Translations under genes and position numbers: made by a program
Origin: Rahnella aceris
GTDB taxonomy: Bacteria; Pseudomonadota; Gammaproteobacteria; Enterobacterales; Enterobacteriaceae
Assembly: GCF_011684115.1 (NCBI RefSeq)
Contig: NZ_JAADJV010000001.1
Span: 682,001 to 746,000 of the forward strand
DNA: 64,000 nt
Reading direction: 5' to 3'
Notes under the pieces: generated by a model
Seen by the model: the letters and a program-made list of their open reading frames with translations, nothing else
The model's database searches: none
Told to the model about the DNA's origin: nothing
Shown here: positions 1-9,638 of the stretch, piece after piece
How the letters are laid out: each line of letters begins with the position of its first letter
Position numbering within the stretch: position 1 is the first letter of the stretch

Positions 1-1889
1 TGGAATACGACCTCGACATCTTTATGATTGTCGCCGTTGATTTCTTCAACATGGGCGCGATGGAGAACAAAGGCCTGAATGTCTTTAACTCCAAATACGT
101 GCTGGCGAAAGCCGAAACCGCAACCGATAAAGATTACCTCGGTATCGAAGCGGTGATCGGCCATGAATACTTCCATAACTGGACCGGCAACCGCGTGACC
201 TGCCGCGACTGGTTCCAGCTGAGCCTGAAAGAAGGCCTGACCGTATTCCGCGATCAGGAATTCAGCTCTGATCTGGGCTCGCGTTCAGTTAACCGCATCG
301 ATAACGTACGTGTCATGCGTGGTGCGCAGTTCTCTGAAGATGCCAGCCCGATGGCGCACCCGATCCGTCCGGAAAAAGTCATTGAAATGAATAACTTCTA
401 CACCCTGACGGTGTACGAGAAAGGTTCAGAAGTTATTCGCATGCTGCACACTTTGCTGGGTGAAGAGAAATTCCAGGCTGGCATGCAGTTGTATTTCGAG
501 CGTCATGATGGCAGCGCGGCAACCTGTGACGATTTTGTACAGGCGATGGAAGATGCCTCAAACGTCGATCTTTCCCTGTTCCGTCGCTGGTACAGCCAGT
601 CTGGTACACCAGTGCTGACCGTGCGCGACGACTATGACGTGGAAAAACAGCAATACACCCTGACTGTCAGCCAGAAAACCCCGCCGACGCCTGATCAGAC
701 TGAAAAGCTGCCACTGCATATCCCGCTGGATATTGAACTGTATGACCCGCAGGGCAATGTGATTGCGCTGAAACAACAGGGTAAGACGGTCAGTAACGTG
801 CTGAACGTGACTGAAGCTGAGCAGACGTTTGTGTTTGACGACGTGGAATATCCGCCGGTGCCTTCCTTACTACGTGAATTCTCCGCACCGGTGAAACTCG
901 ATTACAAATGGGGCGATCATCAGCTGACTTTCCTGATGAAGTACGCGCGTAATGATTTCGCCCGCTGGGATGCGGCACAAAGCCTGCTGGCAATTTACAT
1001 CAAACTGAACGTAGCGCGTCATCAGCAGAAACTGCCATTGTCCCTCCCGTTGCATGTGGCAGATGCGTTCCGGGCGGTATTGCTGGATGAGAACATTGAT
1101 CCGGCGCTGGCGTCGCAGATTCTGACTCTGCCGTCTGAAAATGAAATTGCTGAACTGTTCGATATTATCGATCCTGAAGCGATCAGCGCTGTTCACGATG
1201 CGATCACCCGTTGTCTGGCAACCGAAATGGCGGATGAATTCCTGGCGGTTTACAACGCTAACCGTCTGCCTGCATACCGTGTCGTGCATGAAGATATCGG
1301 TAAACGTTCGCTGCGTAACACCTGCCTGCATTATCTGGCCTTTGCCGATGTGACGCTGGCAGATCAACTTGTCAGAGCGCAGTTTGAGCAGGCTGATAAC
1401 ATGACGGATTCTCTGGCGGCGATGTCTGCGGCGGTTTCCGCGCAACTGCCTTGCCGTGAATCCCTGATGGCGGCTTACGATGAGCGCTGGCATCACGACG
1501 GTCTGGTGATGGATAAATGGTTTATCCAGCAGGCGACCAGCCCGGCAGCCGATGTATTGCAGAAAGTCCGCTCACTGCTGAACCACCGTTCATTCAGCAT
1601 GGGCAACCCGAACCGGGTCCGTTCATTAATCGGTGCTTTTGCGTCTGCCAATCCTTCTGCATTCCATGCCGCAGATGGCAGCGGTTATCAGTTCCTGACT
1701 GAAATGCTCACCGATCTTAACACCCGTAACCCGCAGGTAGCGGCGCGTATGATCGAGCCGTTGATCCGCCTGAAACGCTATGACCAAAACCGTCAGGCGC
1801 TGATGCGTCAGGCGCTGCAACAGCTGAAAGGGCTGGAAAATCTGTCCGGTGATTTGTTCGAGAAAATTACCAAAGCGTTAGATGCGTAA
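1..1889 (+). CDS. pepN: Aminopeptidase N, 3' part (5' end outside window)
   Basis: Zinc metallo-aminopeptidase of family M1, which removes N-terminal residues from peptides in the cytoplasm during protein turnover. The frame is open from base 3, so the gene starts left of the window; about 628 codons are present, and alignment by memory to the 870-residue E. coli protein puts the first codon near residue 244. The substrate-binding GAMEN motif lies at 54-68. The zinc site HEYFH lies at 162-176, with the third ligand Glu 19 residues after the second His (in LKEG). The rest is the long helical C-terminal domain, ending in TAA. A strong hairpin terminator follows. Convergent with the ssu operon, as in E. 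coli. Very secure apart from the missing N-terminus. Confidence 0.97.
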   Translation, partial: EYDLDIFMIVAVDFFNMGAMENKGLNVFNSKYVLAKAETATDKDYLGIEAVIGHEYFHNWTGNRVTCRDWFQLSLKEGLTVFRDQEFSSDLGSRSVNRIDNVRVMRGAQFSEDASPMAHPIRPEKVIEMNNFYTLTVYEKGSEVIRMLHTLLGEEKFQAGMQLYFERHDGSAATCDDFVQAMEDASNVDLSLFRRWYSQSGTPVLTVRDDYDVEKQQYTLTVSQKTPPTPDQTEKLPLHIPLDIELYDPQGNVIALKQQGKTVSNVLNVTEAEQTFVFDDVEYPPVPSLLREFSAPVKLDYKWGDHQLTFLMKYARNDFARWDAAQSLLAIYIKLNVARHQQKLPLSLPLHVADAFRAVLLDENIDPALASQILTLPSENEIAELFDIIDPEAISAVHDAITRCLATEMADEFLAVYNANRLPAYRVVHEDIGKRSLRNTCLHYLAFADVTLADQLVRAQFEQADNMTDSLAAMSAAVSAQLPCRESLMAAYDERWHHDGLVMDKWFIQQATSPAADVLQKVRSLLNHRSFSMGNPNRVRSLIGAFASANPSAFHAADGSGYQFLTEMLTDLNTRNPQVAARMIEPLIRLKRYDQNRQALMRQALQQLKGLENLSGDLFEKITKALDA

Positions 1890-1910
1890 TCGCAATTAAC
1901 CGCAAAGCAA

Positions 1911-1938
1911 AAGGGCGATGGAAACATCGCCCTTTTTT
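1911..1938. terminator. Bidirectional terminator between pepN and ssuB
   Basis: A perfect 10-bp stem (1911-1920 with 1925-1934) closes a GAAA tetraloop and is followed by a run of T. It lies between two convergent genes. The A-rich 5' flank would give a short U-run on the other strand, so it may also stop ssu transcription. Confidence 0.9.
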
Positions 1939-1964
1939 CGTTTTGTATTCGCTGAACAGAGAGA

Positions 1965-2747
1965 TCAGTTTTGCGCGCGTTTTGCTTCCTGCGCCACCGT
2001 GTGTGGAGGCTGTGGCGTCAGCACGCGTTCCAGCACTTCGGCTTCCAGCTCCGCCAGTCGCGCAGAACCTTTACGACGCGGACGTGGCAAATCAACCGTT
2101 AAATCCATGCCAATCTGCCCCTGATCGATAAGGATCACACGGTCAGCGACGGTCACCGCTTCACTGACATCGTGCGTCACCAGCAGCACGGTGAAATCAT
2201 GCTGCTGCCACAAACGCTCGATCAGGCTTTGCATCTCGATGCGCGTCAGGGCATCCAGTGCGCCCAGCGGTTCATCCAGTAACAGCAGGCGAGGGCGGTG
2301 GATTAATGCACGCGCTAGTGCCACGCGTTGTTTCTGTCCGCCGGATAATGCTGACGGCCAGTCGTCGGCACGATCTGCCAGCCCGACTTCTTCCAGTGCA
2401 GCTTGTGCGGCTTCACGCCACTGGCCTTTCAGGCCCAATCCCACGTTATCAATCACCTTTTTCCACGGCAGCAGGCGGTCATCCTGAAACATGAGACGCG
2501 TATCTTCGCGCACCTGACTCAGCGGTGCGCTGGCGCTGAGCAGTTCGCCCTGAGTGGTTTTTTCCAGCCCGGCCAGCAAACGCAGCAGGGTACTTTTGCC
2601 ACAACCGCTGCGCCCGACGACGGCTACAAACTGGCCGGGCGGAATGCGCAGATTGATATCGTTCAGCACGGCGCGGTTACCGTATTTTTTGGTGATGCCG
2701 GACAGTGTCACCGGCGTGCCTTGCGGAATACGTGCGGGGGCGTTCAT
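1965..2747 (-). CDS. ssuB: Aliphatic sulfonate ABC importer, ATPase subunit SsuB
   Basis: ATP-hydrolysing subunit of the SsuABC importer for alkanesulfonates, used as a sulfur source when sulfate is scarce. The 260-residue protein has Walker A GRSGCGKS at about 45-52, signature LSGGQ at 134-138 and Walker B LLLLDEP just after 153, followed by the D-loop GALD. Family length is about 255. It is the last gene of ssuEADCB; its start overlaps the ssuC stop by 4 bp (ATGA), which implies translational coupling. The C-terminus after about residue 215 carries a basic [11 protein letters not shown] stretch, as in other SsuB proteins. Confidence 0.96.
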   Translation of the reverse strand: MNAPARIPQGTPVTLSGITKKYGNRAVLNDINLRIPPGQFVAVVGRSGCGKSTLLRLLAGLEKTTQGELLSASAPLSQVREDTRLMFQDDRLLPWKKVIDNVGLGLKGQWREAAQAALEEVGLADRADDWPSALSGGQKQRVALARALIHRPRLLLLDEPLGALDALTRIEMQSLIERLWQQHDFTVLLVTHDVSEAVTVADRVILIDQGQIGMDLTVDLPRPRRKGSARLAELEAEVLERVLTPQPPHTVAQEAKRAQN

Positions 2748-3535
2748 GCGGCATCTCCTTGTTTTTTCTGATATGCAGGGTGCCAGCGCAGCCAGACACT
2801 TTCCAGCAGGCGGGCAAGGACATCGGCCAGTTTGCCAAGAATGGCGTAAAGCACGATGGCGACAACCACGACGTCAGTTTGTAAAAACTCGCGGGCATTC
2901 ATCGCCAGATAACCAATCCCGGAGTTGGCGGAAATGGTTTCGGCCACAATCAACGTCAGCCACATGAACCCCAGCGCAAATCGTACGCCGACCATAATTG
3001 ATGGCAACGCGCCCGGTAATACCACCTGAATAAACAGCGGGAAACCGGAAAGCCCGTAACTGCGCGACATTTCAAGCAGACCGCGGTCGATATTGCGGAT
3101 GCCGTGGTAAGTGTTGAGATAAATCGGGAACAACGTTCCCAGCGCCACCAGGAAGATCTTGGCGGATTCATCAATGCCGAACCACAGGATTACCAGCGGG
3201 ATCAGCGCCAGATGCGGAATGTTTCGTAGCATTTGCAGAGAACTGTCGAGCAGACGTTCGCCCCAGCGGGAAAGCCCGGTAATAAAGCCGAGAAGCAAGC
3301 CGAGACTGCCGCCGATAGCGAAACCAATCAGAGCGCGGAAGGTACTGATTTTCAGGTTCTGCCACAGCTCGCCACTCTTCGCCAGTGTCCAGAAGGCTTC
3401 CACCACTGCGCTGGGAGCGGGCAGAATGCGGTTGGATAACCAGCCCGCTTCGACAGCCAGCTGCCAGCCACAGATCAGAACCACCGGCACTACCCAGGGA
3501 GCAGCGCGGTTCAGCCAGCGTTGTGTCGTTGTCAT
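2744..3535 (-). CDS. ssuC: Aliphatic sulfonate ABC importer, permease SsuC
   Basis: Inner-membrane permease of the sulfonate importer, 263 residues, with about six hydrophobic segments. The first is near residues 12-32. The coupling (EAA-type) loop falls around 150-175, with the sequence [19 protein letters not shown] followed by the family-typical LPGALPSI. The start is preceded by GAGGAG at good spacing. It sits between ssuD (11-bp gap) and ssuB (4-bp overlap). The gene order and family match the E. coli operon, so the assignment rests on both sequence and context. Confidence 0.95.
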   Translation of the reverse strand: MTTTQRWLNRAAPWVVPVVLICGWQLAVEAGWLSNRILPAPSAVVEAFWTLAKSGELWQNLKISTFRALIGFAIGGSLGLLLGFITGLSRWGERLLDSSLQMLRNIPHLALIPLVILWFGIDESAKIFLVALGTLFPIYLNTYHGIRNIDRGLLEMSRSYGLSGFPLFIQVVLPGALPSIMVGVRFALGFMWLTLIVAETISANSGIGYLAMNAREFLQTDVVVVAIVLYAILGKLADVLARLLESVWLRWHPAYQKKQGDAA

Positions 3536-3546
3536 CGGTATTCTCC

Positions 3547-4701
3547 TCAGTGCTGACTGGCGGTGCGTTTGGTCGCAAAGTCATGAGCGACCAGCTCGCC
3601 ACGCGGCAAAATGGCTTTCTTCACAGTATTGTCATCTTCCGGTTTCGCCAGTTCCAGATGCGGGAACAGCAGTTCGCTGACGCGGTACGCTTCTTCCAGA
3701 TGCGGATAACCGGAGAAAATAAAGGTATCAATGCCCAGATCAGCATATTCCTGCATACGCGCGGCGACGGTCGGGCCATCGCCCACCAGCGCTGTCCCGG
3801 CTCCGGTGCGTACCAGACCAATGCCGGCCCAGAGATTCGGGCTGATTTCCAGCTTGTTGCGGTCGCCGCCGTGCAATGCCGCCATACGATGCTGGCCGAC
3901 AGAGTCGGTTTTAGCGAAAGCCGCCTGCGCGCGTTGAATAGTTTCATCATCCACGTTGGCGATAAGTTTGTCGGCAGCACGCCAGGCTTCCTCGTTGGTT
4001 TCACGCACAATCACGTGCAGACGAATGCCGAAACGCACGGTGCGGCCTTGTGCGGCAGCTTTGGCACGCACCTGTTCAATTTTCTCTTTCACTAACGCCG
4101 GAGGTTCGCCCCAGGTCAGATAAAGTTCCACCTGCTCGGCGGCGAGATCCTGCGCTTCGTCGGAAGAACCACCGAAATACAGCGGCGGGCGGGGGTATTG
4201 AACCGGTGGATGCATCAGGCTCGCGCCTTTGACCTGAATGTGTTTGCCTTCGTAATCGACGGTTTCGCCTTCCAGAACACGACGCCAGATACGCGTAAAT
4301 TCCGCCGACGCTTCATAACGTTCTTTATGATTGAGGTGTAAACCTTCAGCCGCCAGTTCAGCCGGATCGCCACCGGTCACCAGATTAAACAGTGCACGAC
4401 CGCCGGAAAGCCGGTCGAGTGTTGCTGCCTGACGGGCTGCCAGTGTCGGAGAAATAATGCCGGGACGCAGCGCCACCAGGAATTTCAGACGTTGTGTGAC
4501 AGAAATCAGGGAAGCCGCTACCAGCCATGAGTCCTCGCATGAACGACCCGTTGGCAGTAGCACGCCGCCAAAACCTAAACGGTCAGCCGCTTGCGCGATC
4601 TGCTGAAGATAGCCGTGATCGACCACGCGGGCACCTTCTTCTGTGCCTAAATAGCGGCCGTCGCCGTGGGTAGGTAAAAACCAGAATACGTTCAGACTCA
4701 T
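3547..4701 (-). CDS. ssuD: FMNH2-dependent alkanesulfonate monooxygenase SsuD
   Basis: Cytoplasmic flavin monooxygenase of the luciferase-like family. It uses FMNH2 from SsuE and O2 to split C1-C10 alkanesulfonates into aldehyde and sulfite. At 384 residues it is close to the E. coli enzyme (381). The N-terminus [20 protein letters not shown] and the segments [13 protein letters not shown] and [16 protein letters not shown] are characteristic of the family. The ATG has GAGAGGAA upstream. It lies between ssuA and ssuC in the usual order. No damage seen. Confidence 0.96.
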   Translation of the reverse strand: MSLNVFWFLPTHGDGRYLGTEEGARVVDHGYLQQIAQAADRLGFGGVLLPTGRSCEDSWLVAASLISVTQRLKFLVALRPGIISPTLAARQAATLDRLSGGRALFNLVTGGDPAELAAEGLHLNHKERYEASAEFTRIWRRVLEGETVDYEGKHIQVKGASLMHPPVQYPRPPLYFGGSSDEAQDLAAEQVELYLTWGEPPALVKEKIEQVRAKAAAQGRTVRFGIRLHVIVRETNEEAWRAADKLIANVDDETIQRAQAAFAKTDSVGQHRMAALHGGDRNKLEISPNLWAGIGLVRTGAGTALVGDGPTVAARMQEYADLGIDTFIFSGYPHLEEAYRVSELLFPHLELAKPEDDNTVKKAILPRGELVAHDFATKRTASQH

Positions 4702-4760
4702 CGTTGTGTTCCTCTCAAAGTGTGCGATTCGTTACTGCTCAGCGGCGGCTAAATGGATGT

Positions 4761-5735
4761 TCAGTTAGCTTGTACGGCTGGTTTCCAGATGCGGTCTTTA
4801 ATTTCAACCGGCTTTGGCAAAATATGGTTCTGATAGAACAAATCGGCGGTTTGCTGCTGGCGCTTTTCTGTTTCCGCACTGACCGGCGTGATAGGCATAT
4901 CCGGCAGATGATCCAGATAAGAGGCGACCACTTTTTCCGGTAACCCCATCGACTGAGAAAGCAGTTTGATACTTTGTTCACGGTCAGTTTTGGTCAGCGC
5001 ATTCGCCTGCGTTAACACTTCCAGAACCTGACTGATGAACTGAGGATTGGCCTCGGTGTATTTTTTCGGTGCCAGATAGAAGGAGCCCGTCTGGTGGAGC
5101 GTCGAGCCGTCGGTCAGAACGCGCACATCACCCTGAACTTGCGCGGCCGAATAATACGGATCCCAGATAGCCCAGGCATCCACATCATGTTGCTGGAATG
5201 CGGCCCGTGCATCGGCAGGGGTCAGATAGACCGGCTGGATATCGCTGAATTTCAGGCCCGCCTGTTGCAGGGCACGCAACAGCAGGTTGTGCGAACTGGA
5301 GCCTTTCTGGAAAGCGACTTTATGACCTTTGAGATCTGCGACGGTTTTGATCGGACTCTTGCTGTCGACCAGAATCACTTCTGCTTTCGGTTTCGGGGGT
5401 TCAGAGCCGATATACAACAAATCTGCCCCCGCTGCCTGCGCGAACAACGGCGGCAAATCACCGGTACCGCCCAGATCAATACTTCCGACGTTCAGCGCTT
5501 CAAGAATTTGCGGCCCGGCAGGGAATTCTACCCAGCTTATTTTTGTGTCCGGGAAACGTTTTTCCAGTAACTGGTGTGATTTCGCCAGCACCAGTCCGAC
5601 AGATCCTTTCTGATAGGCAATACGTAATTGCGCCGGATCCTTTTCCTGAGCCGTTGCGGTGCCGCTCAGGAAAAGGCTGGTCAGCAGGCTGGCCACAACC
5701 GGGATACGGCGTAATAAAGAGAAAGAAGCAGGCAT
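4761..5735 (-). CDS. ssuA: Aliphatic sulfonate-binding periplasmic protein SsuA
   Basis: Periplasmic binding protein that delivers alkanesulfonates to SsuBC. The 324-residue precursor starts with a signal peptide of about 28 residues: a basic LLRR, a hydrophobic core, then a probable cleavage after TATA. The mature protein carries the family segments LRIAYQKGS, GSIDLGGTGDLPPLFAQAAG and DAWAIWDPY. The ATG is preceded by AAAGGA with 7-8 bases spacing. A 59-bp gap separates it from ssuD. The second gene of ssuEADCB. Confidence 0.95.
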   Translation of the reverse strand: MPASFSLLRRIPVVASLLTSLFLSGTATAQEKDPAQLRIAYQKGSVGLVLAKSHQLLEKRFPDTKISWVEFPAGPQILEALNVGSIDLGGTGDLPPLFAQAAGADLLYIGSEPPKPKAEVILVDSKSPIKTVADLKGHKVAFQKGSSSHNLLLRALQQAGLKFSDIQPVYLTPADARAAFQQHDVDAWAIWDPYYSAAQVQGDVRVLTDGSTLHQTGSFYLAPKKYTEANPQFISQVLEVLTQANALTKTDREQSIKLLSQSMGLPEKVVASYLDHLPDMPITPVSAETEKRQQQTADLFYQNHILPKPVEIKDRIWKPAVQAN

Positions 5736-5753
5736 GATTAATTCCTTTTAAAG

Positions 5754-6335
5754 TCAGACACGCAGTGCTTGCGCAGAAAGGGATGCAACAGACGGAAGCT
5801 GTGGACGGCGGCGGCTCAGCGCCAGGTAGAAGTTTTCCAGAGATTCGATCAAACGCTCTTCCAGTGCGGGGGCCAGCTTCGCAGGGAACGTCTGATAATC
5901 GGTGATCAGGCTGTCATCTGCGAAAACGCCCTGCAAAACTTCCTGTGCTTTCAGCGAGGCGAGTACCGGTTTTAGGGCGTAATCGACGGCCAGCATATGG
6001 CCGATAGATCCGGCTGTAGCCAGTGGCAACACCACTTTATGGTCGAGCGCGCGTTCTGGCAGTAAATCGAGCAGGGTTTTCAGTGCGCCGGAAAAAGACG
6101 CCTTATACACTGGTGTGGCGACGATCAGGCCATCAGCACTCGCCAGTTCAGCATTCAGTTGCTTGAGTTGCGGGCTGCCAAAATTAGCGAAAAGCAGATC
6201 GTCTGCTGAAAAATCCTGAATATTGTAGGTAAAGACTTCAACGCCACGGCTCGCCAGCCACTGGTGGCTGAGTGCCAGCAGGGAAGAGGAGCGGGAGGGT
6301 TGTCGCGGACTGCCTGCCAGAGTCACTACACGCAT
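5754..6335 (-). CDS. ssuE: NADPH-dependent FMN reductase SsuE
   Basis: Flavodoxin-like reductase, 193 residues, that supplies reduced FMN to SsuD. The phosphate-binding loop [13 protein letters not shown] is at residues 8-20 and the flavin-contact segment [18 protein letters not shown] near 95-112. It is the first gene of the operon, preceded by AAGGAA and a palindromic element 12 bp upstream. The E. coli homologue is 191 residues, so the length fits. In E. coli the operon is activated by Cbl and CysB under sulfate limitation; the same control is likely here but not proven. Confidence 0.95.
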   Translation of the reverse strand: MRVVTLAGSPRQPSRSSSLLALSHQWLASRGVEVFTYNIQDFSADDLLFANFGSPQLKQLNAELASADGLIVATPVYKASFSGALKTLLDLLPERALDHKVVLPLATAGSIGHMLAVDYALKPVLASLKAQEVLQGVFADDSLITDYQTFPAKLAPALEERLIESLENFYLALSRRRPQLPSVASLSAQALRV

Positions 6336-6347
6336 TTGCTTATTCCT

Positions 6348-6364
6348 TATAACAATCTGTTATA
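6348..6364 (-). promoter_or_regulatory. Palindrome and candidate -10 of the ssu operon promoter
   Basis: TATAAC-AATCT-GTTATA is a perfect inverted repeat with 6-base arms. Read on the minus strand, the promoter-distal arm is a good -10 hexamer (TATAAC), with only a poor -35 (TTCGTT) 17 bases upstream. That is the pattern expected of an activator-dependent promoter. The 314 bp between ssuE and pyrD must also hold Cbl/CysB sites, which I cannot place with confidence. No gene is visible in that gap. Confidence 0.4.
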
Positions 6365-6531
6365 GAACTATCATTTTTCTTAACGAAGTGAGGTAAACCT
6401 AGCAGGCAGAGGCGGCGCAGCGGAAATCTCAATTTTGGCTATGGAAAGTTTCAAATCAGATAAAGCACGTGTCGGGTGTGCTGTGGGGCGATGGGGGGAA
6501 AGGAAATAAAAGTGAATTAAAGGTAACAAAA

Positions 6532-6547
6532 AGGTAATCGTTTGCGC
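6532..6547 (+). promoter_or_regulatory. PurR-like operator upstream of pyrD
   Basis: The 16-mer AGGTAATCGTTTGCGC matches the PurR consensus ACGCAAACGTTTGCGT at 12 of 16 positions, with the core CGTTTGCG intact. E. coli pyrD is known to be repressed by PurR from a site in this position. The site is about 105 bp before the pyrD start. Confidence 0.5.
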
Positions 6548-6650
6548 AGCGAAGCAATTATTTGGTCAATATGCCGGTTATCATTTCCAATTGTCCGGCG
6601 CTTAGTCAATAATACCGCCCCGTCTAGCCACCGGGAATCCAGGAGTCTCC

Positions 6651-7661
6651 ATGTATTATCCTCTTGTCAGGAAAGCACTGTTTCAGCTCGATCCAGAGCG
6701 CGCCCACGAGTTAACCTTTCGTCAGTTGAGCCGCATTTCCGGCACCCCGTTTGAATTCTTGATCCGCCAGTCAGTGCCCACCAAACCGGTAAACTGCATG
6801 GGATTATCCTTTAAGAACCCTTTGGGACTGGCCGCAGGCCTGGATAAAGACGGCGAATGTATTGATGCGCTGGGCGCAATGGGCTTTGGATTTATTGAAG
6901 TCGGTACTGTGACCCCGCGTGCGCAGGCCGGTAATGATAAGCCGCGTTTATTCCGTATTGTGGAAGCTGAAGGCCTGATTAACCGCATGGGTTTCAATAA
7001 CCATGGCGTGGATAATCTGGTGAATAATGTCAAAAAATCACATTTTGGCGGCATTCTGGGGATTAATATTGGCAAGAATAAAGATACGCCTGTTGAGCAC
7101 GGCGCAGACGATTATCTGACCTGTATGGAAAAAGTATATCCGTACGCCGGTTATATCGCGGTGAATATTTCATCACCTAACACGCCGGGATTACGTTCAC
7201 TGCAATACGGTGAAGCGCTGGATGATTTGCTGGCAGCGATTAAGAATAAGCAGCTTGAGTTACAGCAACGCCATCAGAAATATGTGCCTGTTGCGGTGAA
7301 GATCGCACCGGATCTTTCTGAGGAAGAATTGATCCAAATAGCCGACAGTTTAGTGCGCCATAATATGGATGGCGTGATTGCGACCAATACCACACTCGAT
7401 CGTAAACTGGTTCAGGGGCTAAATTATTGCGAACAGGTTGGTGGTCTGAGCGGGCGCCCGTTGCAGCTGCGCAGCACAGAAATTATCCGTATGCTCTCTC
7501 ATGAATTACAAGGGCGTCTGCCGGTTATTGGTGTTGGCGGTATTGATTCATTAACGGCGGCCCGTGAGAAAATGGCCGCAGGCGCTTCCTTAATTCAAAT
7601 CTATTCCGGCTTTATCTTTAAAGGTCCGGGTCTGATCAAAGATATTGTTACCCATATCTAA
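6651..7661 (+). CDS. pyrD: Dihydroorotate dehydrogenase (quinone), class 2
   Basis: FMN flavoprotein at the inner membrane that oxidises dihydroorotate to orotate in pyrimidine synthesis and passes electrons to quinone. It has 336 residues, the same as E. coli. The amphipathic N-terminal helix of class 2 enzymes is present ([20 protein letters not shown]). The catalytic-Ser segment [14 protein letters not shown] and the FMN-binding GVGGIDS / [10 protein letters not shown] segments are intact. GGAG precedes the ATG. The leader between the likely promoter and the start is short and GC-rich, as in genes controlled by pyrimidine-sensitive start-site choice, but I cannot show this. Confidence 0.97.
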   Translation: MYYPLVRKALFQLDPERAHELTFRQLSRISGTPFEFLIRQSVPTKPVNCMGLSFKNPLGLAAGLDKDGECIDALGAMGFGFIEVGTVTPRAQAGNDKPRLFRIVEAEGLINRMGFNNHGVDNLVNNVKKSHFGGILGINIGKNKDTPVEHGADDYLTCMEKVYPYAGYIAVNISSPNTPGLRSLQYGEALDDLLAAIKNKQLELQQRHQKYVPVAVKIAPDLSEEELIQIADSLVRHNMDGVIATNTTLDRKLVQGLNYCEQVGGLSGRPLQLRSTEIIRMLSHELQGRLPVIGVGGIDSLTAAREKMAAGASLIQIYSGFIFKGPGLIKDIVTHI

Positions 7662-7675
7662 TATTTTTCATCCTG

Positions 7676-7722
7676 AAGACGAGTCAGGGGTTTATTTATT
7701 AACCCGGCTCGTCTATATTTTG
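7676..7722 (+). terminator. Terminator after pyrD
   Basis: Interrupted stem: GACGAG pairs with CTCGTC and GGGTT with AACCC around an AT-rich loop, followed by TATATTTT. Placed 15 bases after the pyrD stop. The U-run is imperfect, so strength is uncertain. Confidence 0.65.
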
Positions 7723-7845
7723 TCCACTGACCGTAATTCAGGCTCAGGATTTGTCTGATATCGTTTCGTTACTGAAAAATATATTCTTACAGATTAGCCG
7801 GTAATGAAGTCAGGCAGAGGGCATGAGGGTAAACAGGATGACGAA

Positions 7846-8394
7846 ATGAAAATTAAACCAGATGATAATTGGCGTTGGTATTTTGATACAGAACATGACC
7901 GGCTTATGCTGGACCTCGCCAATGGCATGATTTTCCGTTCCCGTTTTCCCGCCAAAATGTTAACTCCTGATGCTTTCGGAAATATGTCATTTTGTGTCGA
8001 TGATGCGGCGCTGTATTTTGATTTTGAAGAACAGTGCAAACATATTCGTCTCGCAGCTGAACAACGCGCTGAATTAGTTCTGAATGCCTTAGTCGCTTAT
8101 CGTTTTTTAAAACCGCTGATGCCGAAGAGCTGGCATTTCAGTCAGCAGATGCGTCCTTTCCAGCCTGCTAATGGTCAGCTTGCTCAGGTGCAGGTGATGG
8201 AAAGCGGTGAACAGGCGACATTACTGGTGGTGGAATCCGGTGATAATGCCAGTCTGTGCCTGCTGGCGCAGGAACGGCTGACGGTCGCAGGGCGCGGCAT
8301 GGTGCTGGGGGATGCTATTAAAGTGATGCATGACCGGCTAATGCCAGCAGCATTCCGCGTTGACAGGGATGATGTTTACGATCAGGCAGTTTAG
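7846..8394 (+). CDS. zapC: Cell division protein ZapC
   Basis: Small cytoplasmic protein that binds FtsZ and bundles its protofilaments at mid-cell. I start it at the ATG at 7846, giving 182 residues that begin [21 protein letters not shown]. This matches E. coli ZapC (180 residues, [14 protein letters not shown]) from the first residue. A 14-codon upstream extension to 7804 has no family support. Conserved features include [11 protein letters not shown] near 27-37 and [24 protein letters not shown] in the C-terminal half. Lies between pyrD and ycbX, as in E. coli. Confidence 0.93.
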   Translation: MKIKPDDNWRWYFDTEHDRLMLDLANGMIFRSRFPAKMLTPDAFGNMSFCVDDAALYFDFEEQCKHIRLAAEQRAELVLNALVAYRFLKPLMPKSWHFSQQMRPFQPANGQLAQVQVMESGEQATLLVVESGDNASLCLLAQERLTVAGRGMVLGDAIKVMHDRLMPAAFRVDRDDVYDQAV

Positions 8395-8424
8395 TTTCCT
8401 GCCTGATCCTCATTAAATACACCT

Positions 8425-9528
8425 CTAGCCGAGCACGATATCCGTAGCCGGAATACAACTACACGCTAATATCGTTCCATCTTTTCCCACTGCACTCTCT
8501 TTCAGCGGTGCCACTTTTCCTTCTTTCAATATCATCCTGCACGCGCCACAAATTCCTGCACGACAGGAATAGGGGATACGTAATCCCTGCAATTCCAGCT
8601 GCTCGAGCAAAATCTGCTGATTGTTGCCGGTAAACTGCGTTCCCTGATAATTAATGCTGACGTCCTGCGCGGTGCTTTTTGGCGCTTCCACATTTTCAAT
8701 GATATCGCCCGCGCAGTAAGGCCGTGGTGGCCTGGTTGCCAGCACCTGAACGCTGTCGCCTGCGCGGATCACGCCGCTGTTGCGGGCAATCATGTTCTGA
8801 CCGAAATCGACATCGCCGTCGCTGGCGGTACGATAACCCTGCAATGTTTTCAACGGTTCGCCACGCGGATGTTTGCGACCTTTTTCGATACTGACTGTGG
8901 TAAAAATACAGCGGCTGCAAGGTTTCACCAGATCGAAAATCACTTCCCCGATGCGGATCGTCTGCCAGCTGTCTTCGGCATAGGCTTGTGCGCCGCTGAC
9001 CACGATGTTCGGCCTGAATTGCTCAATCCTGACACCGCCCGGACAGCGGCGCTGTAAATCCTGCATTGAGGCTTCATTGATCAGCAGATACGGGAATCCG
9101 TCAGCAAACGACAGCGGCACTTCCGGATGTTTTTTTACCCGGCGCGTCGGTTCATCGCCAACCCAGCGCAGTTGAACGTCACGCTTTAAATAGCCACTTA
9201 ACCAGCGATTTACGGGTTCCGGCGCGATGAGTGAGGTAAACTGATTGCCCCAGACTTCCGTCGGCGAGTGAACGCCTGCGAAATCACGAAATTTGACTGT
9301 GATGCTTTCGCCTTCGGGCGCGGAGATCATCAGACCATCGGGCAACAAAACCGGCGTGAACAGAACGAGGTTCGGATACTGGCGGGCTGTAATGAACATG
9401 CCTTGCGGATCGGTAATCATAAACTGGCGATCGAACGCCAGGCCGGTTGCTGTCACCAGCGAGTATGAAACCTGCAGGCCGCGCATGGATTTGACCGGGT
9501 GAACAAATAAACGTGAAAGAATGGGCAC
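8425..9528 (-). CDS. ycbX: MOSC-domain / 2Fe-2S protein YcbX
   Basis: Predicted molybdenum-cofactor oxidoreductase. In E. coli it protects against N-hydroxylated bases such as 6-hydroxylaminopurine. It has 367 residues: a MOSC N-terminal beta-barrel (about 1-115), a MOSC domain (about 120-265, with [12 protein letters not shown] holding the likely Mo ligand Cys) and a C-terminal ferredoxin domain (about 285-367). Cluster cysteines are at about 322, 327, 330 and 356 or 358 (CRAGICGAC, then CSC). The best-supported start is a GTG at 9526-9528; the ribosome site is weak. Antisense to rlmL upstream, with 110 bp between the divergent starts. Confidence 0.93.
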   Translation of the reverse strand: MPILSRLFVHPVKSMRGLQVSYSLVTATGLAFDRQFMITDPQGMFITARQYPNLVLFTPVLLPDGLMISAPEGESITVKFRDFAGVHSPTEVWGNQFTSLIAPEPVNRWLSGYLKRDVQLRWVGDEPTRRVKKHPEVPLSFADGFPYLLINEASMQDLQRRCPGGVRIEQFRPNIVVSGAQAYAEDSWQTIRIGEVIFDLVKPCSRCIFTTVSIEKGRKHPRGEPLKTLQGYRTASDGDVDFGQNMIARNSGVIRAGDSVQVLATRPPRPYCAGDIIENVEAPKSTAQDVSINYQGTQFTGNNQQILLEQLELQGLRIPYSCRAGICGACRMILKEGKVAPLKESAVGKDGTILACSCIPATDIVLG

Positions 9529-9638
9529 TGAAGACTGCCTCTCAGAGTGTAAAGTCTTAAGAAGAACCAGAGACTTTATGACAAGAGGCGGGGATTAGCT
9601 ATAATGCGCAACAATTTTATTTTTGGTGATATGTCGAT

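Noticed and set aside
870..1496. 208-codon frame antisense to pepN
   Set aside because: Lies wholly within pepN on the other strand; composition is that of a frame shadow and no family is recognisable.
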